This document shows positions 6,834 through 14,523 of a DNA stretch of 24,072 bases, one piece after another. Where the stretch lies: assembly GCA_903876465.1 (NCBI GenBank), contig CAIRAF010000085.1, positions 1-24,072 of the forward strand, read 5' to 3'. The DNA is from an uncultured bacterium. Lineage in GTDB: Bacteria; Patescibacteriota; Minisyncoccia; Phycocordibacterales; PALSA-1337. The notes below the pieces were generated by a model, which was not told the origin of the DNA, ran no database searches, and saw nothing but the letters and a program-made list of their open reading frames with translations. Numbering within the stretch: position 1 is the stretch's first letter; the number at the start of each line of letters is the position of its first letter. The translations under genes were made by a program, and so were the position numbers.

Positions 6834-7983
6834 CACTTTCATCAGCTAGTGCCTCTTCCACAACTTCATTACTAGTAGCTGATTTGATATCGATTTTCCA
6901 ACCAGTAAGTTTTGCGGCAAGACGAACATTTTGACCACCTTTACCAATAGCTAGTGATTGTTCATCTTCAGTAACGGTGACGATGGCACGATGTTCCTTT
7001 TCGTCGAGTTCGAGAGAAATAGCTTCTGCAGGAGATAGGGCCTCTTCGATAAATAGAGCAGGATCTTCATTCCATTCAACGATATCTATTTTTTCACCAG
7101 AAAGTTCACTAGTAACAGTTGAAACACGGACTCCGCGCTGACCAACCATTGATCCGATAGGGTCGATGTGGCCATCGTGAGAGACGACGGCAACTTTTGA
7201 ACGAGAACCAGCTTCACGAGCGATAGCTTTGATCTCGACAACACCTGAAGCGATCTCTGGAGTTTCTGTTTCAAAGAGTTTTGCAAGGAAACGAGGATGT
7301 GAACGTGAAAGTTTGAGGACAATACCGCGTGGACTCTCTTCTACAGCGTAGAGATAGGCACGAATACGGTCACCAGTCTTCCAGCGTTCTGTAGGAATTT
7401 GTTCTTCATATGAAATAACACCGAGAGCGCGTCCCATATTGACGAAGACAGTGCCACGTTCTACACGTTCGACAGTTCCGGCGACTATTTCACCTTCTTT
7501 TGCGCCGAATTCACCCATGACAGAAACTTTTTCTGCTTCACGGATTTTCTGGATAATAATTTGCTTGGCTGTTTGAGCAGCAATGCGACCGAAATCAGCT
7601 TTGACTTCAAGAGGGAAGACCAGTTCGTCTCCTACTATAGCGTCACGCTTGATGCGACGAGCATCTTCGATGAGCATGTGTTGTTCTGGGTTGTAACGAA
7701 TTTTTATATCGTCGACATTAGTGTTCTTTATGTCTTCTTCTGGTTCCTCATCACCTTCCATGATGACTTGATCACGGTCGACAACGACTTTCACCTGCCA
7801 AAATTCGACAGAACCTGTATTTTCATCGAATGATGCACGGACTATCTGGCCTTTCTTGCCGTATTCTTTCTTATAAGCAGTTGCGAGAGACATGGCGATG
7901 GCTTCCAAGGTTTTTTCCTTAGGAATTCCACGCTCTTCTTCGAGCTGGGCGACGACTGAATTTATGACTTTGAGATCAAACAT
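6823..7983 (-). CDS. nusA: Transcription termination/antitermination protein NusA
   Basis: NusA binds RNA polymerase and RNA to control pausing, termination and antitermination. The 386-aa protein has the polymerase-binding N-domain (1-155), which contains an acidic insert (EGDEEPEEDI, 76-85). An S1 domain (about 163-227, KEGEIVAGTVERVERGTVFV), KH1 (230-310, DPIGSMVGQRGVRVSTV and GEKIDIVEW) and KH2 (330-370, SLAIGKGGQNVRLAAKLTGW) follow. It ends after KH2 with a short acidic tail, so the proteobacterial C-terminal acidic repeats are absent, as in Gram-positive NusA. It is not flanked by rimP or infB, its usual partners. A leader of about 120 nt with two hairpins lies upstream. Confidence 0.96.
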   Translation of the reverse strand: MFDLKVINSVVAQLEEERGIPKEKTLEAIAMSLATAYKKEYGKKGQIVRASFDENTGSVEFWQVKVVVDRDQVIMEGDEEPEEDIKNTNVDDIKIRYNPEQHMLIEDARRIKRDAIVGDELVFPLEVKADFGRIAAQTAKQIIIQKIREAEKVSVMGEFGAKEGEIVAGTVERVERGTVFVNMGRALGVISYEEQIPTERWKTGDRIRAYLYAVEESPRGIVLKLSRSHPRFLAKLFETETPEIASGVVEIKAIAREAGSRSKVAVVSHDGHIDPIGSMVGQRGVRVSTVTSELSGEKIDIVEWNEDPALFIEEALSPAEAISLELDEKEHRAIVTVTEDEQSLAIGKGGQNVRLAAKLTGWKIDIKSATSNEVVEEALADESVEK

Positions 7984-8038
7984 ATGTTTGCTGTTATTAA
8001 GTTGTTATTAAGTTTTTCGACTGTTTTTAGCCTTATTT

Positions 8039-8098
8039 TAAGGGTTTATTGCAGGTTTGCATGGCCCTTATAACTAAAATGTCCGCCGGTAGGCGAAC
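8039..8098 (-). promoter_or_regulatory. Structured nusA 5' leader (two hairpins)
   Basis: In the nusA mRNA sense the leader first has GTTCGCC/GGCGGAC (8098-8081) over a 4-nt loop, GC-rich with one G-T pair. TAAGGG (8070-8065) can then pair with CCCTTA (8044-8039) over 20 nt. The first hairpin is much more GC-rich than its surroundings. Autocontrol of nusA through this leader is possible but inferred. Confidence 0.4.
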
Positions 8099-8114
8099 AG
8101 TGACTTACTGGGAC

Positions 8115-8142
8115 AATATAGCATATTATCGAAATAAATCAA
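8115..8142 (-). promoter_or_regulatory. nusA promoter
   Basis: On the minus strand TTGATT (8142-8137), a 16-bp spacer and TATATT (8120-8115) are present, with TGC just before the -10 (extended form). It abuts the T-tract of the upstream sigma-gene terminator, so the two genes are separately transcribed. The predicted leader is about 120 nt. Confidence 0.6.
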
Positions 8143-8189
8143 ATAAAAAATCCCTTACACGATGCAGTGTTAAAGCATCATATAAGGGG
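8143..8189 (-). terminator. Rho-independent terminator of the sigma-factor gene
   Basis: On the minus strand CCCTTA plus GATGC (8188-8175) pair with GCATC plus TAAGGG (8165-8152), with a small internal loop. A T-rich run (8150-8143) follows. It begins just after the sigma gene stop. Confidence 0.8.
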
Positions 8190-8196
8190 CAAGTAT

Positions 8197-9090
8197 TCAC
8201 GATAGACGTTGAGCAATAAGTTTATTATGAGCAAACCGGAGCTTGCCCAAGGCGAGCGCTTCGATTTGCCTGATGCGTTCTCGAGTTACTCCGAATTGTT
8301 TACCAATTGCATCGTTGGTTTTGCGTTTCCTACCGTTTAGTCCAAATCGGTATTCAATGACCAATCGCTTTTTTCTGTCGAGCTGAGCAAGCATTTTCTC
8401 GACAAGTACACTTTGTTCAGCTTGGCTAATCACAGTCGCCGGGCTCACTACGTTCTTATCCTCGATGAGATCACTAAGTTTGCTCTCACTGTCTTCCTTG
8501 TCAATTGGCGTACTGAGCGATGTTTGCTTCTGAGCAACTCTTTTGAGAAATGCAACCTTGCTGACCGAGATACCCAGTTGTGATGCGATTTTCTCATCAG
8601 ACAGTTCATATTTGAGTACGTACTCAAACTGTTTTATTGTTTTAAACATTTTGCCTACACTCTGGCATATATGAATGGGTAGACGAATTGTCCGACCATT
8701 AAACATGATTGATCTACGCATGTAATGTTTTATCCAATGAGATGCGTAAGTAGATAGCTTCGCGCCTTTTGAGGGATTGAAACGATCAACAGCCTTCATG
8801 AGGCCGATGTTTCCTTCGCTGATGAGATCGAGCAAGGGCAATCCCTTATTCTCGAAGTCATAAGCGATTTTTACTACAAGTCTTAGATTGGCCTCAATCA
8901 TGCGCACGCGGGCCATTTTATTTCCAGCTTTAATTTTTTTGAAAAGATCGATTTCCTCCTCAAGAGTTAGTAATTTCATTTTACCGATTTCAGACAAATA
9001 TATGTCCAAGGCTGATCTGTTGAATTCAATAAAATGGTCGGATGAATCGACCACTGACCCGTATACAGGTTTTTGGTCAATATTATTCAT
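8197..9090 (-). CDS. Sigma-70 family RNA polymerase sigma factor with atypical region 2.4
   Basis: The factor directs RNA polymerase to promoters. I chose the ATG at 9090 (297 aa) because AAAAGGA precedes it by 6 nt; an upstream ATG at 9144 adds 18 residues without an RBS. Regions 1.2 (about 26-60), 2 (61-140), 3 (145-215) and 4 (230-295) are present, with no region 1.1 or long non-conserved insert. Core motifs are DLISEGNIGLMKAVDRF (88-104), RTIRLPIHI (133-141) and the region 4 helix-turn-helix KQFGVTRERIRQIEALALGK. Region 2.4 reads STYASHWIKHYMRRS (113-127); several residues that read the -10 in E. coli sigma-70 are changed. It may be an alternative sigma. It is divergent from pilB. Confidence 0.92.
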   Translation of the reverse strand: MNNIDQKPVYGSVVDSSDHFIEFNRSALDIYLSEIGKMKLLTLEEEIDLFKKIKAGNKMARVRMIEANLRLVVKIAYDFENKGLPLLDLISEGNIGLMKAVDRFNPSKGAKLSTYASHWIKHYMRRSIMFNGRTIRLPIHICQSVGKMFKTIKQFEYVLKYELSDEKIASQLGISVSKVAFLKRVAQKQTSLSTPIDKEDSESKLSDLIEDKNVVSPATVISQAEQSVLVEKMLAQLDRKKRLVIEYRFGLNGRKRKTNDAIGKQFGVTRERIRQIEALALGKLRFAHNKLIAQRLS

Positions 9091-9161
9091 ATTATTCCTT
9101 TTTGTTTGACGATGTTCAGAGTTTGCTAGGAAAAACCATACCATATAACATTAAATTTTGA

Positions 9162-9167
9162 TATAAT
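9162..9167 (+). promoter_or_regulatory. -10 box for a leaderless pilB start
   Basis: TATAAT, preceded by TGA (extended -10), ends 7 nt before the ATG at 9175. Transcription would begin at or next to the start codon. There is no Shine-Dalgarno and no clear -35. Confidence 0.6.
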
Positions 9168-9174
9168 ATAGTTG

Positions 9175-10923
9175 ATGCTCATCGAAGATACCCAGCTCTA
9201 TAAATTCATCCTTGACTCGGGACTTGTTTCCAAAGAGGACTTGGAGAATGCCAAGAAAGAATCAGACGAAAATAATAAGCGTCTTGGTGATGTTCTTGTC
9301 ACAGGAGGTAAAATCACGGCAGATAATCTCCGTCGCATGCAAGCATATGTGCTCGGTATTCCTTTCGTTGACCTCAAAAATAGAAAATTGCCAGCAGACA
9401 CGCTTTCTCTCATTCCTGAACCAATTGCACGTGGACACAATATAGTCGCTTTCAAAAAAACAGATACTACTCTCGAGGTCGCCATGCTTGATGTGAACGA
9501 CCTGTCTGCAATTGATTTCATAAAAAAGAAAGTTCATCTCAAAATTTTACCTCGTCTTACTGACAGTGATTCTGTAAAAGAAGCTCTTGTTCAGTATCAA
9601 AAAAGTCTTAAAGCAGAATTTGGAGATCTCATTCAGAAAGAAACTGATTCTATAAAAATGATCTCTGATGAGAGGGGAGAAGCTGCATCAGAAGAAGATT
9701 TGAAAAAAATCGCTGAAGATCTTCCCGTCGTTCGCATTGTTGATACTTTGATTAAGCACGCTATATTGCAAAATGCTTCTGATATTCATATAGAGCCAAT
9801 GGAAGAACAGGTACTTGTTAGATATCGTATTGACGGCCTTCTCCATGATGCCATGGTTCTTCCGCGACAAGCAGGTTCATCTGTTTCAGCACGTATCAAA
9901 GTGCTTTCAAATCTTAAACTTGATGAAAAGCGTCTACCTCAAGATGGACGTTTCAAGGTAGACCTTACAAATGAAAAAGTATCATTCCGTGTTTCAATTC
10001 TGCCAACATATTATGGTGAAAAGATTGTTATGCGTCTCTTGCGAGAAAATATTTCAGGATTCACTCTAGAGTACCTCCAATTTCATGGTGAAGGACTTGA
10101 GCGTATCCATGCGGCCTTGAAGCAGACAACGGGTATGATATTGACCACTGGTCCAACAGGTTCAGGAAAAACCACGACGCTTTATACGATGCTGGATCTT
10201 TTGAATACACCTGATGTGAATATTTCAACAATCGAAGACCCTATCGAATATCAGATGGCTCGAATCAATCAAACTCAAGTTCGCCCTGAGATCGGTTTTT
10301 CCTTCTCTCAAGGTATTCGTACACTTGTTCGTCAAGATCCAGATATCATCATGGTTGGTGAAATTCGTGATAATGAGACAGCTGCTCTAGCGGTTAATGC
10401 CTCTCTCACAGGTCACCTTGTGCTTTCAACACTCCACACAAATTCTGCAGCAGGCGCCATACCACGTCTTCTAGACATGAAAGTTGAATCATTCCTCCTG
10501 GTGTCTACACTCGATATTGTTATCGGCCAGCGTCTAGTCCGTCGATTGACTGATAGTAAAGCCACGTATGAACTTTCAAAAGCAGAATTTGCTCAACTAG
10601 AAAAACTTGTCGACATGAATCGTGTGCTCGACGCTCTCAAGGCTGACAAGATTGTAAAACCAACAACTACGTGGAATGACATTCCTTTTTACAAAGCTGT
10701 CGCCGGTACTGATGATGATGGTTTTAAGGGTCGTGTTGGTATTCATGAAATTTTGAAGATGACGGCAACAATCAAAGAACTTGTTATGAAGGCTGCAACA
10801 TCTACAGAGATAGAAGCCCAAGCCAAAAAAGAGGGAATGCTTACCATGCTTGAGGACGGTATATATAAATGTGCAGCAGGTATGACTACTATTGAGGAAG
10901 TGTTACGCGTTGTATCGGAGTAA
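9175..10923 (+). CDS. pilB: Type IV pilus assembly ATPase PilB
   Basis: PilB is the cytoplasmic hexameric ATPase that drives pilus extension. I use ATG at 9175 (582 aa); a TTG three bases earlier would add one residue. An N-terminal GspE-II type domain (about 1-130) precedes the ATPase core, with Walker A GPTGSGKT (326-333), the Asp box IEDPIEYQ (353-360), Walker B region DPDIIMVGEIRD (388-399) and His box HLVLSTLHTNSAAGAIPR (414-431). The usual zinc-binding CxxC pairs after GQRLVRRL are absent: the segment reads TDSKATYE, and the second site reads GTDDDGFKGRVGIHE. pilC follows 9 bp later, heading the pilus cluster. Confidence 0.95.
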   Translation: MLIEDTQLYKFILDSGLVSKEDLENAKKESDENNKRLGDVLVTGGKITADNLRRMQAYVLGIPFVDLKNRKLPADTLSLIPEPIARGHNIVAFKKTDTTLEVAMLDVNDLSAIDFIKKKVHLKILPRLTDSDSVKEALVQYQKSLKAEFGDLIQKETDSIKMISDERGEAASEEDLKKIAEDLPVVRIVDTLIKHAILQNASDIHIEPMEEQVLVRYRIDGLLHDAMVLPRQAGSSVSARIKVLSNLKLDEKRLPQDGRFKVDLTNEKVSFRVSILPTYYGEKIVMRLLRENISGFTLEYLQFHGEGLERIHAALKQTTGMILTTGPTGSGKTTTLYTMLDLLNTPDVNISTIEDPIEYQMARINQTQVRPEIGFSFSQGIRTLVRQDPDIIMVGEIRDNETAALAVNASLTGHLVLSTLHTNSAAGAIPRLLDMKVESFLLVSTLDIVIGQRLVRRLTDSKATYELSKAEFAQLEKLVDMNRVLDALKADKIVKPTTTWNDIPFYKAVAGTDDDGFKGRVGIHEILKMTATIKELVMKAATSTEIEAQAKKEGMLTMLEDGIYKCAAGMTTIEEVLRVVSE

Positions 10924-10932
10924 TAAAAAATT

Positions 10933-12153
10933 ATGAGCCATTTTATTTTTAAAGCAAAAAAACCAGGAGGTGAAATATATCAAAGTGAAAAAGACGTAGC
11001 TGATCGCTACGAGTTGTATCGTATGATTCGTGAAAGTGGCGATGAGCTTGTCTTTGCAGAAGAAAAGAAAGGACGTGCTGGTTTACACATGAGTCTATCA
11101 TTTGGTTTTATGAAAAGAGTCAAACCGGTTGAAAAGATCAATTTTGCGCGTAATCTCGGATCTATGATCGAGGCTGGGTTGCCTTTGTCACGTGCGCTTT
11201 CAGTGCTCGAACGTCAGGCTCACAATAAAAATTTAAAATCAATTATCGTAGAGATTAGAAATAGTATCGATAAAGGACTAACGTTTGCTGATGCACTTTC
11301 AAAATATCCAAAAGTGTTTCCGCCAGTTTTTGTTTCCATGGTACATGCTGGTGAGCAATCAGGAACCCTTGCGGATTCTCTCAAAGTTATCTCTCTTCAA
11401 CTTGAAAGTTCATTTGCTCTAGAGCGTCGAATACGAGGGGCCATGATGTATCCTGCTGTTATTATCTGCGCAATGATAATTATCGCAATTCTCATGTTCA
11501 TCTTCGTTATCCCAACACTCATGAGCACTTTCATTAGTCTCAATGTACCTCTACCGTTCACTACCCAGATTATTCTTAATATTAGTAATATAGTTCAGCA
11601 TGATGGGTTATTCGTTATCATAGGTTTTTTCATTATCGGCTTTGCGTTTATGCGTTGGTCAAGAACTACTCTTGGCAGAAGTATTAATCACTCCATAGTT
11701 ATAAAATTGCCAATCGTTGGGACTTTGATTCAGGAAGTAAACACTGCTCGCACCGCTAGAACACTCTCTTCTCTACTTGGTGCTGGGGTGGATTTCGTTG
11801 AGTCAGTCTCTATAACTGCGGAAGTTATTCAAAATGTTCATTTTCGTGCAGTCCTAACAAAAGCCGGAGAAGCAATCAAGAAAGGAGATCTGATGTCTCA
11901 AATATTCGCCGCTAATACAAAATTGTATCCAATTTTTCTGTCTGAAATGATGAGTGTTGGTGAAGAAACCGGAAAGATCGGAGAAATGCTTGCAAACGTT
12001 GCTCATTATTATGAAGACGATGTTGACCAAAAGACAAAGGACATGTCTACCATCATAGAACCTCTCATCATGGTAATGATTGGTGCTGGTGTCGGCTTTT
12101 TCGCAGTCGCCATGATTTCACCGATGTATTCTCTGGTAGATGCTATAAATTAA
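10933..12153 (+). CDS. pilC: Type IV pilus inner-membrane platform protein PilC
   Basis: PilC is the inner-membrane platform that couples PilB to pilin polymerisation. The 406-aa protein has the two T2SSF repeats. The first (about 70-195) has FARNLGSMIEAGLPLSRALS and MVHAGEQSGTLADSL; the second (about 270-395) has TARTLSSLLGAGVDFVESVS and MMSVGEETGKIGEMLANVA. Membrane segments lie at about 170-195 (MMYPAVIICAMIIIAILMFI), 220-240 and at the C-terminus (IEPLIMVMIGAGVGFFAVAM). This is normal length and layout. It lies 9 bp after pilB and 6 bp before the first pseudopilin gene, so it is in one operon. No Shine-Dalgarno is visible before the ATG. Confidence 0.95.
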   Translation: MSHFIFKAKKPGGEIYQSEKDVADRYELYRMIRESGDELVFAEEKKGRAGLHMSLSFGFMKRVKPVEKINFARNLGSMIEAGLPLSRALSVLERQAHNKNLKSIIVEIRNSIDKGLTFADALSKYPKVFPPVFVSMVHAGEQSGTLADSLKVISLQLESSFALERRIRGAMMYPAVIICAMIIIAILMFIFVIPTLMSTFISLNVPLPFTTQIILNISNIVQHDGLFVIIGFFIIGFAFMRWSRTTLGRSINHSIVIKLPIVGTLIQEVNTARTARTLSSLLGAGVDFVESVSITAEVIQNVHFRAVLTKAGEAIKKGDLMSQIFAANTKLYPIFLSEMMSVGEETGKIGEMLANVAHYYEDDVDQKTKDMSTIIEPLIMVMIGAGVGFFAVAMISPMYSLVDAIN

Positions 12154-12159
12154 ATACAC

Positions 12160-13896
12160 ATGAAGAAAGGTTTTTCTCTTATCGAAGTTCTGATTGGCAC
12201 AGCAATATTTCTTATTGTTGGACTCGCTGTTTACAATGCTTTTGTTAGCTTATTTCAATTAGCAAATTTAAATCAGGCCCGTGTCTTGGGTGTAGAATTG
12301 GCAGATGAACAGTTTGAGATCATCCGAAATATGCCTTACGTAAACGTGGGTTTGACTAACGGTGTTCCACAAGGTGTTTTGCCTCAAAACCAGACACTTG
12401 TTCGTGGGGGATTCACTTTTGCTGTCACACTTGTTATTCGTAATATAAATCTGGCAACAAGTTCTTTTCAAGCTTCTAGTAAATTAATTGAAGTGGATGT
12501 CACATGCGCATCATGTCAACAGAGTTTTACACCGATTAATCTCACAGGACAAGTCTCTCCGGCAAATCTTCAATCTGCTGCTAATGGTGGGGCACTAGTC
12601 GTTCAGGTAGCTGATTTGAGTGGAGTTCCTGTACAAGGAGCAACTGTGACTATTCAAAGTACTGCAACTTCAACTATCACCGATACAGACACCACTGATA
12701 ATAATGGTCTACTCGCCGTTATTGGTCTCGCTCCAGGATATCAGGTGTATCACATCACAGTATCTAAGCCTGGATATTCGTCTGATCGTACCAGTCCAGA
12801 CATAACAGTTAATAAAGGACAGCAGACAAATGCTAGCCTCACGATCGATAAAGTTAGTATATTAAACATAACGAGTGTTGGGCCAACATGTGCTCCAATT
12901 GGGGTGGTCAATTTCAAATTGACCGGAACAAAGCAGATAGGTGGCGTGACTAAGTATTCTCAAAATCTGTCTACAGACAATTCGGGCAAGCTTCAATTAA
13001 ATTCTATGGAAGGTGATACTTATACGTTATTACCAACTACTTCTACATACGACGTGAATGGTATTACACCGTTTAGTCCGTTCAGACTCAATCCAGGAAA
13101 CGTTCAGAGTCTACAGCTTGTCGTAGTTCCGGCAAATGAGAATAGTTTCATGGTTACTATTCAAGATGGTAATACAAAGCAACCTCTCTCTGGGGCAACC
13201 GTCGAACTTACTGGTCCAAATGGTTATGATCAAATACAAATAACAGGACAAGGATATTTTAAACAAACCGATTGGTCTGATGGACATATACAAAATGGTT
13301 TATTTACTGATACAAAAGCGTATGCTGCTGATAATGCTGGTGTCGATACACAAACATCATCTTCTTCCGGAAGCATTCTTCTTCATTGGTCTAGTTTTGG
13401 TCCATATAATACGAGTGCCACAGGCACACTTGAGTCCTCAACTTTCGATACAGGTACTACCAGTAATTTCTATTCTCTCAATTGGATGCCTTTAACGCAG
13501 CCTGTAAAGGCGGGAGTATCACCGGTTCAGTTTCAATTTGCCACATCACCAAGTTCAACACCGAATCCGGCCAGCTGGAATTATCTAGGACCAGATGGTA
13601 CGGTAAACACATATTATACTGTGCCAGGTACTCTCATAAGTTTGGCAAATAACAATGCGGAGTACGCACGTTACAAGACGTACATAAGTACTCAAACAGC
13701 TACCGTTACTCCTAGTTTGAACGATGTTTCATTTAGTTTTACTTCTGGCTGTATACCTCCAGGACAAGTACTTTTCCAGGGTCTATCTGCTGCCAATACC
13801 TACACACTCAAAATATCAAAGACAGGATATACAACACAGACAATTAATCCTGTCACTATAGGTAGTGGTTGGCAGAGCCAAACTATCGGACTGTAG
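12160..13896 (+). CDS. Giant pseudopilin with Ig-like repeats and an inserted beta domain
   Basis: A type III prepilin leader MKKG/FSLIEVLIGTAIFLI puts cleavage after Gly4 with Glu at +5, so this is a minor pilin or pseudopilin. At 578 aa it is about three times the usual size. After the stalk (to about 120) come carboxypeptidase-regulatory-like folds: repeat 1 (144-230, VPVQGATVTIQ and ITVSKPGYSSD), a divergent repeat 2 (245-325), and repeat 3. Repeat 3 starts at 328 (VTIQDGNTKQPLSGATVEL) and seems to resume at 531 (PPGQVLFQGLSAANTYTLKI, SKTGYTTQ). Between them sits a different beta domain (about 366-529: LESSTFDTGTTSNFYSLNW, YLGPDGTVNTYY, ARYKTYISTQTATVTPSLND). Likely extracellular and adhesive; receptor unknown. 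It follows pilC by 6 bp. Confidence 0.85.
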   Translation: MKKGFSLIEVLIGTAIFLIVGLAVYNAFVSLFQLANLNQARVLGVELADEQFEIIRNMPYVNVGLTNGVPQGVLPQNQTLVRGGFTFAVTLVIRNINLATSSFQASSKLIEVDVTCASCQQSFTPINLTGQVSPANLQSAANGGALVVQVADLSGVPVQGATVTIQSTATSTITDTDTTDNNGLLAVIGLAPGYQVYHITVSKPGYSSDRTSPDITVNKGQQTNASLTIDKVSILNITSVGPTCAPIGVVNFKLTGTKQIGGVTKYSQNLSTDNSGKLQLNSMEGDTYTLLPTTSTYDVNGITPFSPFRLNPGNVQSLQLVVVPANENSFMVTIQDGNTKQPLSGATVELTGPNGYDQIQITGQGYFKQTDWSDGHIQNGLFTDTKAYAADNAGVDTQTSSSSGSILLHWSSFGPYNTSATGTLESSTFDTGTTSNFYSLNWMPLTQPVKAGVSPVQFQFATSPSSTPNPASWNYLGPDGTVNTYYTVPGTLISLANNNAEYARYKTYISTQTATVTPSLNDVSFSFTSGCIPPGQVLFQGLSAANTYTLKISKTGYTTQTINPVTIGSGWQSQTIGL

Positions 13897-13902
13897 TATA
13901 CT
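13897..13902 (+). promoter_or_regulatory. -10 box inside the pilus cluster, leaderless start of the PulJ-like gene
   Basis: TATACT starts immediately after the upstream TAG stop and ends 6 nt before the ATG at 13909. The last two cluster genes and the PilX-like gene could be expressed apart from pilB and pilC. Confidence 0.5.
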
Positions 13903-13908
13903 TATGCC

Positions 13909-14523
13909 ATGAGTTGCTCTGTACATAATAAAGGAATGACACTTGTAGAAGTTTTATTGGCTTTAGCTATCTTTGTAACTGTGATTGTTGCGGTTGGTGC
14001 TTTTGAAGTAAACATTTTTTCTTATAAGAGTTCGATCTCTGGATCTCTAACAACAGTTCAAGATGCGCAAGTTATTCTCAAAACAATGTTAACTGAATTA
14101 CGTTCAGCGGCACCCGGTGCAAATGGGGCATATCCTATCATTAGTGCAAGTACGTCCACGATTTCTTTTTTTGCTGATCCTGATAATGATGGTTCGACTG
14201 AACAGATTACTTATTCTCTTATTAAAAGTTCACTTTATCGTGCCATAATACAGCCATCAGGTTCTCCTGCGGTATATAATATAGCAACTCAGTCTTCAAG
14301 TACGATTTTGACCGATGTTGTAAATTCAACATCAACAAGTATATTCCAATATTTTGATCAGAATTATACCGGTACAAGTTCACCGCTTACTGTACCAATC
14401 AATATTCCCTCTGTACGTTTGATACAAATTAATCTGACTTTAGATGTCGATCCGACAAAATCACCTTTACCTCGAACATATACAACACAAGTTAGTCTTC
14501 GTAACCTTAAAACTAATCTATGA
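13909..14523 (+). CDS. Minor pseudopilin, PulJ/PilW-like
   Basis: This 204-aa protein has a prepilin leader MSCSVHNKG/MTLVEVLLALA. Cleavage would follow Gly9, with Glu14 at +5, then a hydrophobic stalk to about residue 34. The globular part has the GspJ/PilW flavour: a helix with VQDAQVILKTMLTELRSAAP (about 50-70), then beta strands, DPDNDGSTEQITYSLIKSSL and a basic strand near the C-terminus. The leader is unusually Cys- and His-bearing but short. The gene lies 12 bp after the giant pseudopilin and its stop overlaps the next start (ATGA). It likely belongs to the pilus tip or priming complex. Confidence 0.85.
   Translation: MSCSVHNKGMTLVEVLLALAIFVTVIVAVGAFEVNIFSYKSSISGSLTTVQDAQVILKTMLTELRSAAPGANGAYPIISASTSTISFFADPDNDGSTEQITYSLIKSSLYRAIIQPSGSPAVYNIATQSSSTILTDVVNSTSTSIFQYFDQNYTGTSSPLTVPINIPSVRLIQINLTLDVDPTKSPLPRTYTTQVSLRNLKTNL

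Noticed and set aside
8081..8098. GC-rich palindrome as a member of a mobile or REP-like repeat family
   Set aside because: Only one copy is in the window, so I keep it as a leader hairpin and give the repeat idea only as a check.
9091..9144. Upstream ATG adding 18 residues to the sigma factor
   Set aside because: It has no Shine-Dalgarno, while AAAAGGA precedes the ATG at 9090 by 6 nt, and the added residues overlap the divergent control region.
12268..13293. Minus-strand open frames within the giant pseudopilin gene
   Set aside because: They are short, lack start signals and lie opposite a gene with a clear prepilin leader.
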